From Paenibacillus pini JCM 16418 (GTDB taxonomy: Bacteria; Bacillota; Bacilli; Paenibacillales; Paenibacillaceae): 50,579 nucleotides of DNA. Below are positions 24,676 to 36,344 of this stretch, piece by piece; position 1 is the stretch's first letter, and each line of letters opens with the position of its first letter. The notes under the pieces are model-generated. The model saw only the letters and a program-made list of their open reading frames with translations. It made no database searches and was not told the DNA's origin. The stretch lies in the NCBI RefSeq assembly GCF_000576305.1, contig NZ_BAVZ01000023.1:1-50579 (forward strand). The letters are read 5' to 3'. The translations under genes were made by a program, and so were the position numbers.

Positions 24676-25874
24676 TCTCTTATCTCCTTATAATTGTTGA
24701 CTTTTTCCGTCTCCTGTATCGTGCCCAAGCGATTAATAGTGATCTTTAATTTGATGTCGAAATCCACATGATTTACATAGAGATCTCGCCAATTGGAACG
24801 GATTTCCTTCCACTTTTTAGGGTAGTGCCAATCAATAAAATTACCAAAGTGAAAAGCGTCTGATTTTACTTTCCTCGTTCTATCAATGGATGTAATCATT
24901 CGTCTGCTGATCTCTTTTCCCAGCGCTTGTTCAAGGTTATTTAGTTGGTCTAAATTATTTAAATCAATATTCGAAGTGGAATTTAGTACATCCACATTGG
25001 CTTCGCTGTTTATTTGTAATTTAATTTGTTCATCGTGAACTTGTGGTCTAATTCTAGTGCGTTTATGATGAATCATAAAACTTATGTTTTTACCGTCTGT
25101 AGGGGATGGAATGGATATTTCGGCATCTATTAATTTCCCGGAAATCCATAATCCACCTCTCATTTCTTTGGTATCCAACTTACCTACCATTTTACCTTTA
25201 GAGAATATTGCTGCTCCCTCAGTGCCAAGCCAGGTCTGTTCCTTATTCTTTTCACTTATAAGATTTTTCTGGCTGAAGGCCAACATTGGGGCAATAATAT
25301 CCCCTCCACTGTGGTTTTCCACAAGAAAATCCTTTATTGTCGTATTAAAAATCACGTTGTGCTGTCCATATGCGACTAATATATCTGAGGGGAACCTTTC
25401 GAATACACTAGGTATTGTTGTAATGACATTTGCTTTACCAGATGTAACAAATAGGGTGGCATTAATGTGGAATTTTGGTTCACGTCCTAGAAAATCGAGG
25501 AGTGGTCCAACCCCGGATTCTGCCATTTCTTTACCGATTACTACTACACGAGTTTGTCCAAAGGTGATTTCTCTTGATAGATCGGATTGGATTTTACGAT
25601 AAGCTTTGCCGATATTTTTCTCCTGCTGTGTAATGAAGGTGTACGGTGCTCCAGATGATGTACCTGAGCCTCCTGCGGTTCCGGGAATTGTTCGGTTAGG
25701 TAAAGGGAATGCAAATGAAAGTTCAATTCCATCTTTTGTTTTATCTATAATGATCATTTTCACGAAAGCACGTTCATTTAATTCAACAGACGACCAGCAG
25801 CCAGAGAGAGGAAGTATGATGCTTATACTTAGCAAGAGAAGTAGAGCTTTGTATAATGTGTCGAAAGTTTTCAA
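24672..25874 (-). CDS. Ger(x)C family germination lipoprotein
   Basis: A 400-residue protein with a signal peptide (LYKALLLLLSISIILPLSGCW) containing a lipobox, so the cysteine is probably lipid-modified. It then follows the Ger(x)C plan with LNERAFVKMIIIDK, GQTRVVVIGKEMAE and a C-terminal DFDIKLKITINRLG. I chose TTG 25874, which overlaps the preceding stop (TTGA) and has GGAGGA nine bases upstream. A longer version from 25904 would put a charged stretch before the signal peptide. Confidence 0.8.
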   Translation of the reverse strand: MKTFDTLYKALLLLLSISIILPLSGCWSSVELNERAFVKMIIIDKTKDGIELSFAFPLPNRTIPGTAGGSGTSSGAPYTFITQQEKNIGKAYRKIQSDLSREITFGQTRVVVIGKEMAESGVGPLLDFLGREPKFHINATLFVTSGKANVITTIPSVFERFPSDILVAYGQHNVIFNTTIKDFLVENHSGGDIIAPMLAFSQKNLISEKNKEQTWLGTEGAAIFSKGKMVGKLDTKEMRGGLWISGKLIDAEISIPSPTDGKNISFMIHHKRTRIRPQVHDEQIKLQINSEANVDVLNSTSNIDLNNLDQLNNLEQALGKEISRRMITSIDRTRKVKSDAFHFGNFIDWHYPKKWKEIRSNWRDLYVNHVDFDIKLKITINRLGTIQETEKVNNYKEIRE

Positions 25875-27487
25875 TCTTCCTCGTCCTCCTGCGTCTGTGT
25901 CCAATTTCGGTAATGCTTTGGTTGTCTCGATTTATTTGATCCCGATAAGGAAGGGCGCTTATTCATTAACCACCATGGAGCTCTAAAAAGGGTATCCTTC
26001 AGTTCATTAAATACCAGCGGAGCGAGTGGGGTTAGATAAGGGGTTCCAAAGGATCTTAAATTTAGAAGATGTAGATATATTACGATTAAACCACAAGCAA
26101 TTCCGAATAAGCCGAATCCTCCCGCCAGAATCATAATGGGGAATCTCAATATTCGAAAAGATAATCCAAGATCAAAGTGGGGACTAATAAAGGATGCTAT
26201 ACCTGTCAGAGAAACGATAATAACCATAAACGCAGATACAACTCCGGCTTGAACAGCAGCGGTACCAATAATTAACGCACCAATAATCGAAACTGCCTGA
26301 CCAATTGCTTTAGGTATCCGTACTGCCGCTTCTCGTAAAGCCTCGAAAGCAATTTCCATCAAGAAGGCTTCAATGAGGGCAGGAAAGGGAATCACTTCCC
26401 GCGAAGATGCTATCGAAATCAGTAGTTGACTGGGTATCATCTCGGGATGAAACGTAGTGATCGCAATATATGTGGATGGTAATAATAAAGATACAACGAG
26501 AAAGATGTATCTTATCCAGCGTATCCACGTAGCAGCGATAAAACGCTGGTAGTAATCTTCCGCCGATTGCAGCAACATAAATAATGTAACGGGTGCAATG
26601 AGGACCATTGGCGTACCATCCATAAATATAGCTACACGTCCCTCCAATATCGATGCGGTAACCACATCCGGACGTTCCGTATATTGCAACTGAGGAAATG
26701 GTGAATAAGGATTATCCTCAATAAATTCCTCTAAATAACCACTTCCGAGAATGCCATCAATCTTGATTTGGGATAATCTTTTTTTCACTTCGTCCAATAG
26801 CTCAGGCTTACAATTTCCTTGTACATACGCAATAACTACATTGGTTTGAGTCTCTTTACCGATCTGCATCATCTCTGTCTTAAAAGCAGCGGTTTTCATT
26901 CTTCTACGAATTAAGGTTAAGTTGATATCTAAATTTTCAATAAAAGCTTCCCGCGGTCCCCGAATGACCGATTCATTTGGCGCTTCTTGGATGGCTCTTG
27001 TCTCATATGATGAGAAAGGGAATTCAATCATTCTCTGATCTCCGTCAACAAGTAGCACAATATGACCACCTAAGATTGCGGATAATCCTTTTTGCATGTC
27101 CGTAATCTCTTTAAGGTCTGAGACGGATAGTTGTTTCAGATCAAAAAGACATTCTTTGAAATCAGATGCATTCGTTTTACCTAAGGACAGTATATCTTTC
27201 AGTACTTCCTCCTGAATCGTGCTTTGATCGATCATGCCGCGGAAATAAAGCAACGCACATGTCTGACTTGGATTGGGATTAAATATATGTGTCACCAAAT
27301 CGGTGCAATTGCCTAGGTGATGATTAAACCATTGTAATCGTTCATCAATACTGCTGTTGGAGTTAGGTGAATCATTGCTGTGATCAATAGGCAGAGACTT
27401 CTTGACGTTTACTGTGGGTAGGGCTTTCATCGAGTGACGGATATTCGTATTGTGATTCCTTTTTTTTAGCCAACTAAATATCGACAT
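25871..27487 (-). CDS. GerAA-family germination receptor subunit
   Basis: A 538-residue protein with the family's soluble N-terminal half (DLVTHIFNPN, LLYFRGMID, RGPREAFIENLDINLTLIRRR) and a membrane half beginning at about residue 290 with RPDVVTASILEGRVAIFMDGTP and several TM helices. It is the first gene of the leftward receptor operon. ATG 27487 is chosen over a start nine codons upstream without a ribosome binding site. In Bacillus such operons are transcribed by sigma-G in the forespore. I see no convincing sigma-G box here. Confidence 0.85.
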   Translation of the reverse strand: MSIFSWLKKRNHNTNIRHSMKALPTVNVKKSLPIDHSNDSPNSNSSIDERLQWFNHHLGNCTDLVTHIFNPNPSQTCALLYFRGMIDQSTIQEEVLKDILSLGKTNASDFKECLFDLKQLSVSDLKEITDMQKGLSAILGGHIVLLVDGDQRMIEFPFSSYETRAIQEAPNESVIRGPREAFIENLDINLTLIRRRMKTAAFKTEMMQIGKETQTNVVIAYVQGNCKPELLDEVKKRLSQIKIDGILGSGYLEEFIEDNPYSPFPQLQYTERPDVVTASILEGRVAIFMDGTPMVLIAPVTLFMLLQSAEDYYQRFIAATWIRWIRYIFLVVSLLLPSTYIAITTFHPEMIPSQLLISIASSREVIPFPALIEAFLMEIAFEALREAAVRIPKAIGQAVSIIGALIIGTAAVQAGVVSAFMVIIVSLTGIASFISPHFDLGLSFRILRFPIMILAGGFGLFGIACGLIVIYLHLLNLRSFGTPYLTPLAPLVFNELKDTLFRAPWWLMNKRPSLSGSNKSRQPKHYRNWTQTQEDEED

Positions 27488-27599
27488 GGCTATGGTTGTC
27501 CCTTTCGAATGCAATATTTTATTCGTTCTTTATCAGCATTCGCTATTTGGCATTTTTAAATTCCTTTTTCTTCAAAGTGAAATATGAAGGTGTAATAGG

Positions 27600-27632
27600 A
27601 AAAGGCCCGGCCATTTAGCGGCTGAGCCTTTC
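27600..27632 (-). terminator. Terminator of the DUF11 giant gene
   Basis: Read leftward, AAAGGCTCAGCC and GGCCGGGCCTTT form a stem with a small internal loop, followed by TTTT. It lies 13 bases past the DUF11 gene stop and separates it from the ger operon. Confidence 0.65.
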
Positions 27633-27644
27633 ATGTTGCTATTT

Positions 27645-30600
27645 TTATTCACTATTCGTTTCAATAATCACACTACATATATTCGATTTTGCCTCGCCTG
27701 TATTTGTATTCTCGTCTAAATGATATTCATATTTGCATTTGAAGTATACTTGAATTTCTTCAATATCCTCTTCTAAATCTGATTGGATATGCCCTATATA
27801 TGTCAATGCTTGTGAGTTACCAGGTAGAACCGCCCCTATATAAAACCCATCCTCCATGGTAAGGGTTCTCCATTTTTTAATACGATTCCATGGATTAAAG
27901 CAGTCCTACTTTGAATCCATTTTAAGAGGGTTACATTAGCGGTCAAGTTACCCAGATTGGTAATCAGAAGCTGAAAGGAAATTGTCTCTCCTACATCCCA
28001 TATTTGTGTTTTAGGAGAAGCTGATATTTCGATAATAGATGCAAAAACATCTACGTTTACGTAATTGGAATAAAACGTATTTTGTACAACTCTACCGTCC
28101 GATAATCGAAAATTACACAAAAGGGTACTTCGCTGACTAATCTTACCATCATTGATTTGAAGGGAAGGTTGCGTAGTGATTTCCTGATATCGAATGGTAA
28201 TGAATTGGCCGGGTCTAAGCGTTCCTAGAGGCACGCTATCTGGAAGCGAGGACCCAGTAATCATGGAATCGTCGATTTCTAGACTATTAGGGACAAATAA
28301 AAGTCCTTGAGGAACGGTATTTTTAAGATTAGCTTCGACTGCAAAATTCCCTTCGTTTGAAATGATCGTTGTGTATGTCAGTATTTCTCCTACTAAAGCT
28401 TTTGTTATATTCAAATCGTTGGTGATCGTAATAAGGGGTTGAACATAGGTAATTTGTAATAAGTTCGCCAAAGCCGAATATTCGGTATCGTTAGCGGTGT
28501 AATATAGAACGCTTTGAATGAAGAATGGATTGGTCTCCGGTACGCCTGCAATTCTAAGGGACACCCTTAATTGAACTGAAGCTCCAGGTAAAAGTGAACC
28601 TAATGGTATCCCATCATCGGGATTTACTGCAGGAATATACATATCGTTGATGGTGACACTTCCAGGTACAAAGACAACACCTGCTGGCAAAGGAATAGAT
28701 AAGATGAGCAACTGTAAGGGAATATTTCCTTGATTGGTAATGGTCACCTGATACGTGATTACATCGCCAGTGAAGGTTTGATCTGTGCTTATCGTTGCAA
28801 TCATGGATAATTGGAAAGGGATCACACGAATATCGACGGGATTGCTTTCCACTGAACCCGTTATCGTCCTTCCCTCTGTGGTCTTAAAAGAATAGACGGC
28901 AGATCCTTGATTTGTATATTTCAAATCATCTGGAATGCTAGTAATAATGGTTTGGAAAAAGACTTTAACTACGGTTCCCATATGAACCGTTCCAATATCA
29001 ATGCCTAGGTTTGGATTTGCACCCGGAAGGGGGAGCCGTCACGTAACACGCTATTCATAATAAAGGACATACCCTCTGGTAGATTGTCGTAGAATATGAC
29101 ATTTGCGTCCTTGTTACCTTCGTTGAAAACAGATATCTCAAACGTTAATGTCTGATGGAGGGAGGCTGTTAATTCACTCGATTGTTTTATTAGTTTTATA
29201 GAAGGACCTACAAGCGGTGTATTTACAGTATTTGAGTAAGCGACTGCACTCACTTCTCCTGAATTGAATAGCACACGTGTCTGATTTCGAAGCATAAAAT
29301 TGGATAAGGGTTCGTTAATCATAATGTGACTACTTGAACTCTAAATGCAACGACGGATGAACTTGCTGGTGCAATGATGCCAATTGGAATACCGGTGCTT
29401 GGATTTGCTGTTGCTTTTGGAATGCCATCTACCGTAACACTGCCTACGACGAAGGTAGTTCCTGTTGGTATCGGGTCAACCAGTACCACATTGTTTACTG
29501 CTTCAATACCATTATTTGTTACCACAATAGTATAGGTAATAACATCTCCAACGACAGCATCAATGGCTGTGGTGCTTTTTACTACCGATAAATTTGGAGA
29601 AGAGACTGGAATGATCAGAATATTACTTGCGGCAGATCCAGTCAGAACGCGTCCATCAGGATGCGTAAATACATAATCTATAAACGCCTGATTCGACAAC
29701 TGCGATTGTTGTGGAAGTGTATCAATAGTTACTTCTAAAGTTACCGTTACATTGACCGTTGCACCCGGTGCTATGGTTCCGACATTGACTCCTAAATTAG
29801 GATCCGCGCCTGGCTGAGGAACACCGTTAACTAAAATACTATTGGGAACGAATACAGCACCAGTAGGTATAGGATCGGTAAGAGTAGCTTGTGCAGGTAA
29901 GTTACCTATGTTGGTTAGAGCTACGGAATAGTTAACCGTGTCGCCTACAGTCGCATTAATCGTATTTGCAGTTTTTGCAGCCTTAACGATAGCCTGATAG
30001 ATTGGGATTACATTTGTATTAGATACTGCTGATCCTGAAAATGCTCCTGAAGTAAAGCTTACAGCCGATTGATTTGCAAGCTGTCCGGATGGAGGAATGG
30101 AGACAACTGTTACACTGAAAGTGACTGTGTCTGTTGCGCCTGGGGCTATGGTTCCGAGTGAAATACTAGCCGTTGGACTAGCGGATGGCCGAGAGACTCC
30201 ATTGACCGTTACACTACCTGGAATAAAAGTGGTTGATGAAGGTATGGCATCTGTAAATACAACATTGTTAACATTCTCTATTCCGTTATTTGTAATGGTG
30301 ACGGTATAAGTTACCGTATCCCCAAAAGATGCATCGGGGGATGTTGTTGTTTTGGAGACCGTGACATTAGGAGAGGAAACTGGAATAGTTACAGTATTTG
30401 AAGTAAATGAATTATTAACAATACGTCCATCCGGGAGTGCAAACGAATAGGTTGCTGAAGCTTGATTGATTAGCTGCTGTCCTGTGGGTACTGCATTGAC
30501 AATGACTGAGAACGTAATGATTGCATTTGTGGCTATGATTCCTAGCGGAATACCCGTTGACGGATCTGCGCCTGCAAGTGACTGACCATTTACGATAACG

Positions 30601-33600
30601 CTATTAGGAGAAAAAGTTGTACCGGCCGGTATGGAATCCGTTAGAATTACCTGCGCACCGAAATTTCCCGTATTATTAACATTTATGGTGTATACAACCG
30701 TATCTCCCACTGTAGCATTTGTCGTATTAGCTGATTTTAAAGCCTTGAAGAGAGGAAGGTATACGGGAGTTGTTACGGTATTTGAGAACGTTACTCCTGA
30801 GAAAACACCTGATGTGAAACTAACTGAAGATTGATTTGTTAACAATGCGGATGCAGGCAAGGAATTCACAATGATATTAAAGGCAACTGCAACGGATGCG
30901 CTGGGAGCAATAGAACCAAGAATGATGCCCGTAGAAGGATTGGCTGTTGGTCTTATCGTTCCATCTACACTAACAGAGCCTGGTACAAGAGCCGCTCCAA
31001 CAGGGATTGTATCTGTAAAAAGCACATTGTTTACCGAAGCAATACCTTTATTTGTGATTGTCGTTACGTAAGTTACTACGTCTCCGGCTGTAACAGATGT
31101 TGAAGCCGTACTTTTCACAACTGTAACGTTAGGTGCTGAAACAGGTATCGTGACGGTATTTGATTTTGCTGTTCGGGTTAACGTGCGTCCATCAGGTAGT
31201 GTAAATGCAGAAGATACAGTGCCCTGATTCACCAATTGCTGTGGAGAGGGGAGCGAATCAATTAGAACGGATAACACGACTGTTGTTGTCTGACCAGCTC
31301 CGATAATTCCAGCATTAATACCGGCGATCGGATCTGCACCCGGTAGTAGTACTCCATTGATAAGTACGCTATTAACTACAAATGATGTTCCTGAAGGAAT
31401 ATTGTCCGTCAAAGTAACCAAAGAACCATAGTTACCTGAATTATTAATGATAAAGGTATAACTCACGGTATCTCCAACCGTTGCGTTTGCTGTATTTGCG
31501 CTTTTCGAGACTGTGACTAGTGGTTGATATACCGGCGTCGTAACTGTATTGGAATAAGTCGAGCCCGAGAATGCACCTGACGTAAATGTAACCGTTGCTC
31601 GGTTATCCAGTGTTGCAGGGGATGGAACCGAATTGACTATGGCATTAAATACAACAGATGTTGTTACGCCCGGGGCAATACTCCCAACATTAAAACCAGA
31701 TGTAGGGTTCGCTGAGGGGACCGTTACTCCATTAATCGACACACTTCCGGCTACAAAGGATGTTCCAGCTGGTGGTGGATCGCTAAACTGCACGCTATTA
31801 ACTGTTTCAATACCATTGTTTGTAATGGCGATAGCGTAAATAAGTGTGTCACCAACAGTAGCAGCTGAAGAGACCGTGGTCTTCGTTACGTTCACATTCG
31901 GAGCAGATACAGGAAATGTAACGATATTAGAAGATGAATTTCCAGTAAGGGTTCTACCATCAGGTGGCGTATAGGTGTAGCTCACTGTAGCTTGGTTACT
32001 ATAAAATTGAGGCGTTGGCAGCAGCGTCGCCACGACTCCAAAAGTAACGATGACCGCTCCGGATGGCGAAATGCTTCCAAGATTAATCCCTGTAGCCGGA
32101 GATATACCTGGTTGTGGAAATCCATCTACGATGACGCTGTTTACCGTAAATGTCGTTCCCTGTGGAATAATGTCAGTCAATGTCACATTTGCTGGAAGAT
32201 TGCCAGTATTGTTTACGGTTATCGTATATATAATGGCATCACCAATCGTTGCGTTTACAGTATTAGCACTTTTTACCAAAGATATTTGTGGCTGTACAAC
32301 GGGGGTGGTAATGATGTTAGATGATGCAGAACCAGAGAATACTCCGGATGTAAAACTTGCAGTAGATTGATTAGTGATCTGTGAAGGAATGGGCATTGTT
32401 ATCCTCACCTCAAATGTTAGGGTAGCAGCAGTACCGGGGGCTAAGGTACCTACTGGAATGCCGTCAGATGGATTTGCCCCAGGCTTTGATGCCCCATTGA
32501 CGATAACGCTGCCAAGTATAAAGGCCGTATTACTTGCCAATGAATCTTGCACAATAACGTTATTGACGGCTGTAATACCACTGTTTGTCACTACAAATGC
32601 GTAGGTGATTACATCACCCGTAACCACTACTGACCGAGTCGTGCTTTTCACTATACCAACAGATGGGATGGCTACAGGTATGGTAACGGTATTAGAAGCA
32701 GAAGTACCAGATACCTGTCTACCCGAAGGCAAACTGTACGTATACGATGTAGACGCTTGATTAACTAACTGTTTGGAGAGCGGAAATGAAGTTATAGTAA
32801 CTACATAGCTTACAGAAATGCTACTTCCAGCATTCAATGTGCCTAAGTTTATGCCTGTTATAGGGCTAACACCAGGATTTGGAGACCCAGCGACAAGAAC
32901 GCTATTTGCAACGAAAGTACAACCTGCAGGTATTTGATCCGTTAAAGTAACTAAAGCTGATGTATTACCTGTATTACTCATTTGAAACATGTACGTAAAT
33001 GTATCTCCGAGCGTTGCTTGTATAGTACTTGCACTTTTCACAATGCCTATAATCGCTTGATAGACATTCGTTGTTACGTTGTTTGAGATTGCTGAGCCGG
33101 TAAATGATCCGGAAGTAAATGCTACACTTGCTCTATTATTTAGTGTGGAGGCATCAGGAATAGAGACAACTTTTACTTGAAATGTCAATGTAGCAGAGGC
33201 TTGAGAAGTTAATGTACCAATGGTGATCCCGTTAGCGGGAACTGCATTGACCAAGACACTACCATTTAAGATGACACTGCCAGTGACAAAGCTGGCTGCT
33301 GAAGGAATCAGATCGGAAACGATTACGTTGGTTACTGAGGAGGTGCCGTTATTTTTTACAATTAAAGTGTAGGTTAAAACATCATTAATGGTAGCTTCCA
33401 ATGAATTTACACTTTTAGTTACCGTAACACTCGGCAAGGATGCAGGAATACTGAGTGTATTTGAAGTGGATGAGCTCGAAATGGTTCGTCCCGTAGATAG
33501 CAAATACGTATAACTTGCAGTAGCCTGATTGACAACAGAAGCAGGGGAGGGGAGCGTGTTAAGTAGAAATTGAAAAGTGACGTTCACTAATCCACCAGCA

Positions 33601-36022
33601 GGAATTGAACCCACTGCAATGCCAGTAATAGGACTTTGACCCGTTACCGATATTCCTGCTACGGTTACACTGTTTGGAACAAAAGACGTTCCTGATGGCA
33701 CGTTGTCCATCAGTGTTACCTGGGCGGCGATATTGCCCGTATTTTGCACAGCGACATTATACGTTATGACATTTCCGACTGTAACCGAAGAAATATTCGC
33801 GCTTTTAACCAATCCCACAATCGATTGATAAACTAAGGTATTTGTGATGTTGGAAAGTAAGTTACCAGAGTATATTCCTGAGCTGTATGAAACCGATGCT
33901 TGATTGAAAATTTGTCCTGAAGCTGGTAAAGAAGTAATTAATCCCTGAAAGCTAACTGTAGCCGTTCCACCTGCTGCAATCGTTCCAATGGATATTCCAC
34001 TTGTTGGATTGGCAGTTGGAATAGACACTCCACCAATGCCACACTTCCAGCAACAAATGTAATTCCTGTTGGTAGAATATCCGTTAGAATGGCATTTGAG
34101 ATTAATTCAGCTCCATTATTAGAGATGTTAGAAGTGTATGTAAGTGTATCTCCAACGGCAGAAACCGAGGCGCTTGAAGTTTTAGTTATTGAAATGTTAG
34201 GAAGAGTCACTGGTATGGTGAGTGAATTAGAAGATGCATTGCCCGAGATTGTTCTGCCATCAGGGGGTTGAAAGTTGTAAGTGGTGGTTGCTTGATCTAC
34301 CAGTTGTGGTGGTGTAGGAAGCGAATTAATTTGAACTTGAAAAGTAACGGTGGAGGTGGCTCCTGCAGCGACAATTCCGATAGCAACACCATTTGCGGGA
34401 TTAGCGCCGGAAATGACATTTCCATTCACTTTGAAAGTTCCAGAAAGATAGCTACTACCTGCAGGAATGTTATCAGTCAAAGTTACAGTAGCTCCAATAT
34501 TACCAGTGTTTGTAACAAGTAAGGTATAAAGTATTGAACTACCAACTGTGGCGTTATTACGATTAGCCGTTTTCGTGATCGTTAGTATGGGGGCATAAAC
34601 GGGAACAGTCAGCGTATTGGATGGAATAACCCCAGTAATCGTAGAGCCGCCAGCAACACTCTGGAAAGTAAAAGCGGCTTTAGCCGTATTTGCTAGCTGA
34701 CCTGAAACCGGGTAAGTCGTTATCGTTACTCGGTAAGTCACGACTATTGAACTGTTAATATTCAACGAACCTAGTGGAACTCCCGCCACGATATCAAACG
34801 TAGTCTTTGCAGTCCCTGCGACTGTCACACTTCCAGATACAAGTGTTGATCCACTCGGAAGGGCATCAGAAAGCACGACACTGGCTGCATTGGCCGTTCC
34901 AGTATTCGTTACGGTAACCGTATACGTTATAGTGTCACCAGTAATGGCTCCAGTTACATTTGCAGATTTGACGACATTAATTTTAGGGGCATTAATATCG
35001 ACTTGAATTGCATTGGCATTAACCGCATAGGCATCTCCCGAAGTCGTAAGCGTAAGAACGGCAGAGGATTGGTTATTAACTAACTTTGAAGAAATATCAA
35101 CATTCGTAATATCCCATCCCTGTCGTCCACCAACAATATTTACACCAGGGGATCCATTCGTCTGATTTCTCGATCCAAAGGTTCCTGAAGTATCTACTAG
35201 ACCAGCATCATTATTAATTTGAGAGGCGAAGAAGTTAGTCGCAAAATTATTAGGGCCTGACAAAGCCGTCGCTGTAGCTGCCGTCGCCCCAAACAATGCT
35301 TGATCTCCATTTCGGTTTGCATCGCCCTCCTGTGCGCTAAATAAAGCTCTACCTCCTAATGCACCCGATATTGGAGTAGCAAAACCGGTTAAAGTCGTAG
35401 AGACAGGTCCTGAGTCCGCTTGAACAAGTATGGCACCAGCACGTATGGACATATTTCTAAAGGGGAGGGATGGATTCTGATAAATAACGCCAAGTGTCCA
35501 TCCTGCATGGTTACCTGTCGAATCACCTGGAATAACGATAGTTCCTACGATATTGCCAGCAACATAGCTTCCAGCGCCTCCCGCCTGAACTAATGTTGTT
35601 ACATTAGCTGAACGAACATAGGCAGTAATACCGTTGCCAAAATTAATCGAATTGCTTGTCGATGAATCAGGTGTAATGCTGTTGGTACCTGCAGGTGTTA
35701 CGAAGGTTATCGGATTGTTAATAAAAGCACTTAAGTCGATACTGCCAGCAACAATATAAGATCCTCCCCAAATTAATTCAGCATACAGAACCGTACTTCC
35801 TGAAGGAAGCACAAGATTTGCGGAAGAGCTGTTACTTGCATAGGAATTTGTTGTCCCTACTGGATAAGTACCATATTGTGTAGCGCTCGTACTTGTAAAG
35901 GCACCTATACTATCTAAAATCCCTGGAACTCCCGCGACATCGGAACGACTTAGACCTAAGGTATTACCTGTAAAAGTAATGGCTCCCGTCGCATTAATAG
36001 TAGCTCTGACGATAAGAGGAAT
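27645..36022 (-). pseudogene. Giant DUF11-repeat surface protein, four frameshifts
   Basis: The N-terminal 320 residues form a non-repetitive domain (AITFTGNTLGLSRSD, YAELIWGGSY, NHAGWTLGVIYQN, GRRALFSAQEGDAN-like). About 19 DUF11 modules of roughly 120 residues follow, each opening like VTKSANxxNATVGDTVxY, then NNTGN. The tail holds YFKCKYEYH and ends TNSE. No signal peptide, LPxTG or TM segment is seen. The frame changes near 34035, 29322, 29020 and 27855. Each is repaired by one added base, giving about 2,793 residues. The start is probably ATT at 36022, seven bases after AAGGAGG; the frame is open from there and no ATG fits. It is probably a mother-cell-made spore-surface protein (inference). 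Confidence 0.75.
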
Positions 36023-36099
36023 GATTTCACCTCCTTGACGTTGAATAGCATGAGATCGGCGGATAAACTGACTTCTTCTAAAAACAAATGCTCCTACAA

Positions 36100-36107
36100 A
36101 TCGTATG
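36100..36107 (-). promoter_or_regulatory. Possible sporulation-type -10 element
   Basis: Read leftward, CATACGAT about 80 bases before the DUF11 start resembles the sigma-E -10 (CATACAnT) or sigma-K -10 (CATAnnnT). A matching -35 at standard spacing is not clear. The rest of 36023-36344 shows only a GAGCTC-AAAT-GAGCTC hairpin near 36330-36347, perhaps the end signal of the next leftward gene. Confidence 0.2.
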
Positions 36108-36344
36108 ATAATAATGTGTAATTTAGTATGAGAACACTGACAAATTTAGAATAGCTCGTATTATTTTTCAAAAAATAAATGATGCTCGAAGGAAGGGGAG
36201 CTAGAGAAACAAGATAAAAGGATCAATATAAGGTGAGGAGGATAGCCGAGAATATTTCTAATATCGTATTTGGATAACACTCTCGGTCAATCCACAGTCC
36301 AAGTGAAGGTTGCTGCAAAAGTGGGCTGAGCTCATTTGAGCTCA

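Noticed and set aside
29319..34028. CRISPR-like or satellite repeats in the 28-36 kb region
   Set aside because: The periodicity is that of the DUF11 protein modules in one reading frame. There are no short identical repeats with unique spacers.
30097..34522. Several rightward open frames opposite the DUF11 gene
   Set aside because: They mirror the repeat structure, lack ribosome binding sites and are antisense shadows of the coding strand.
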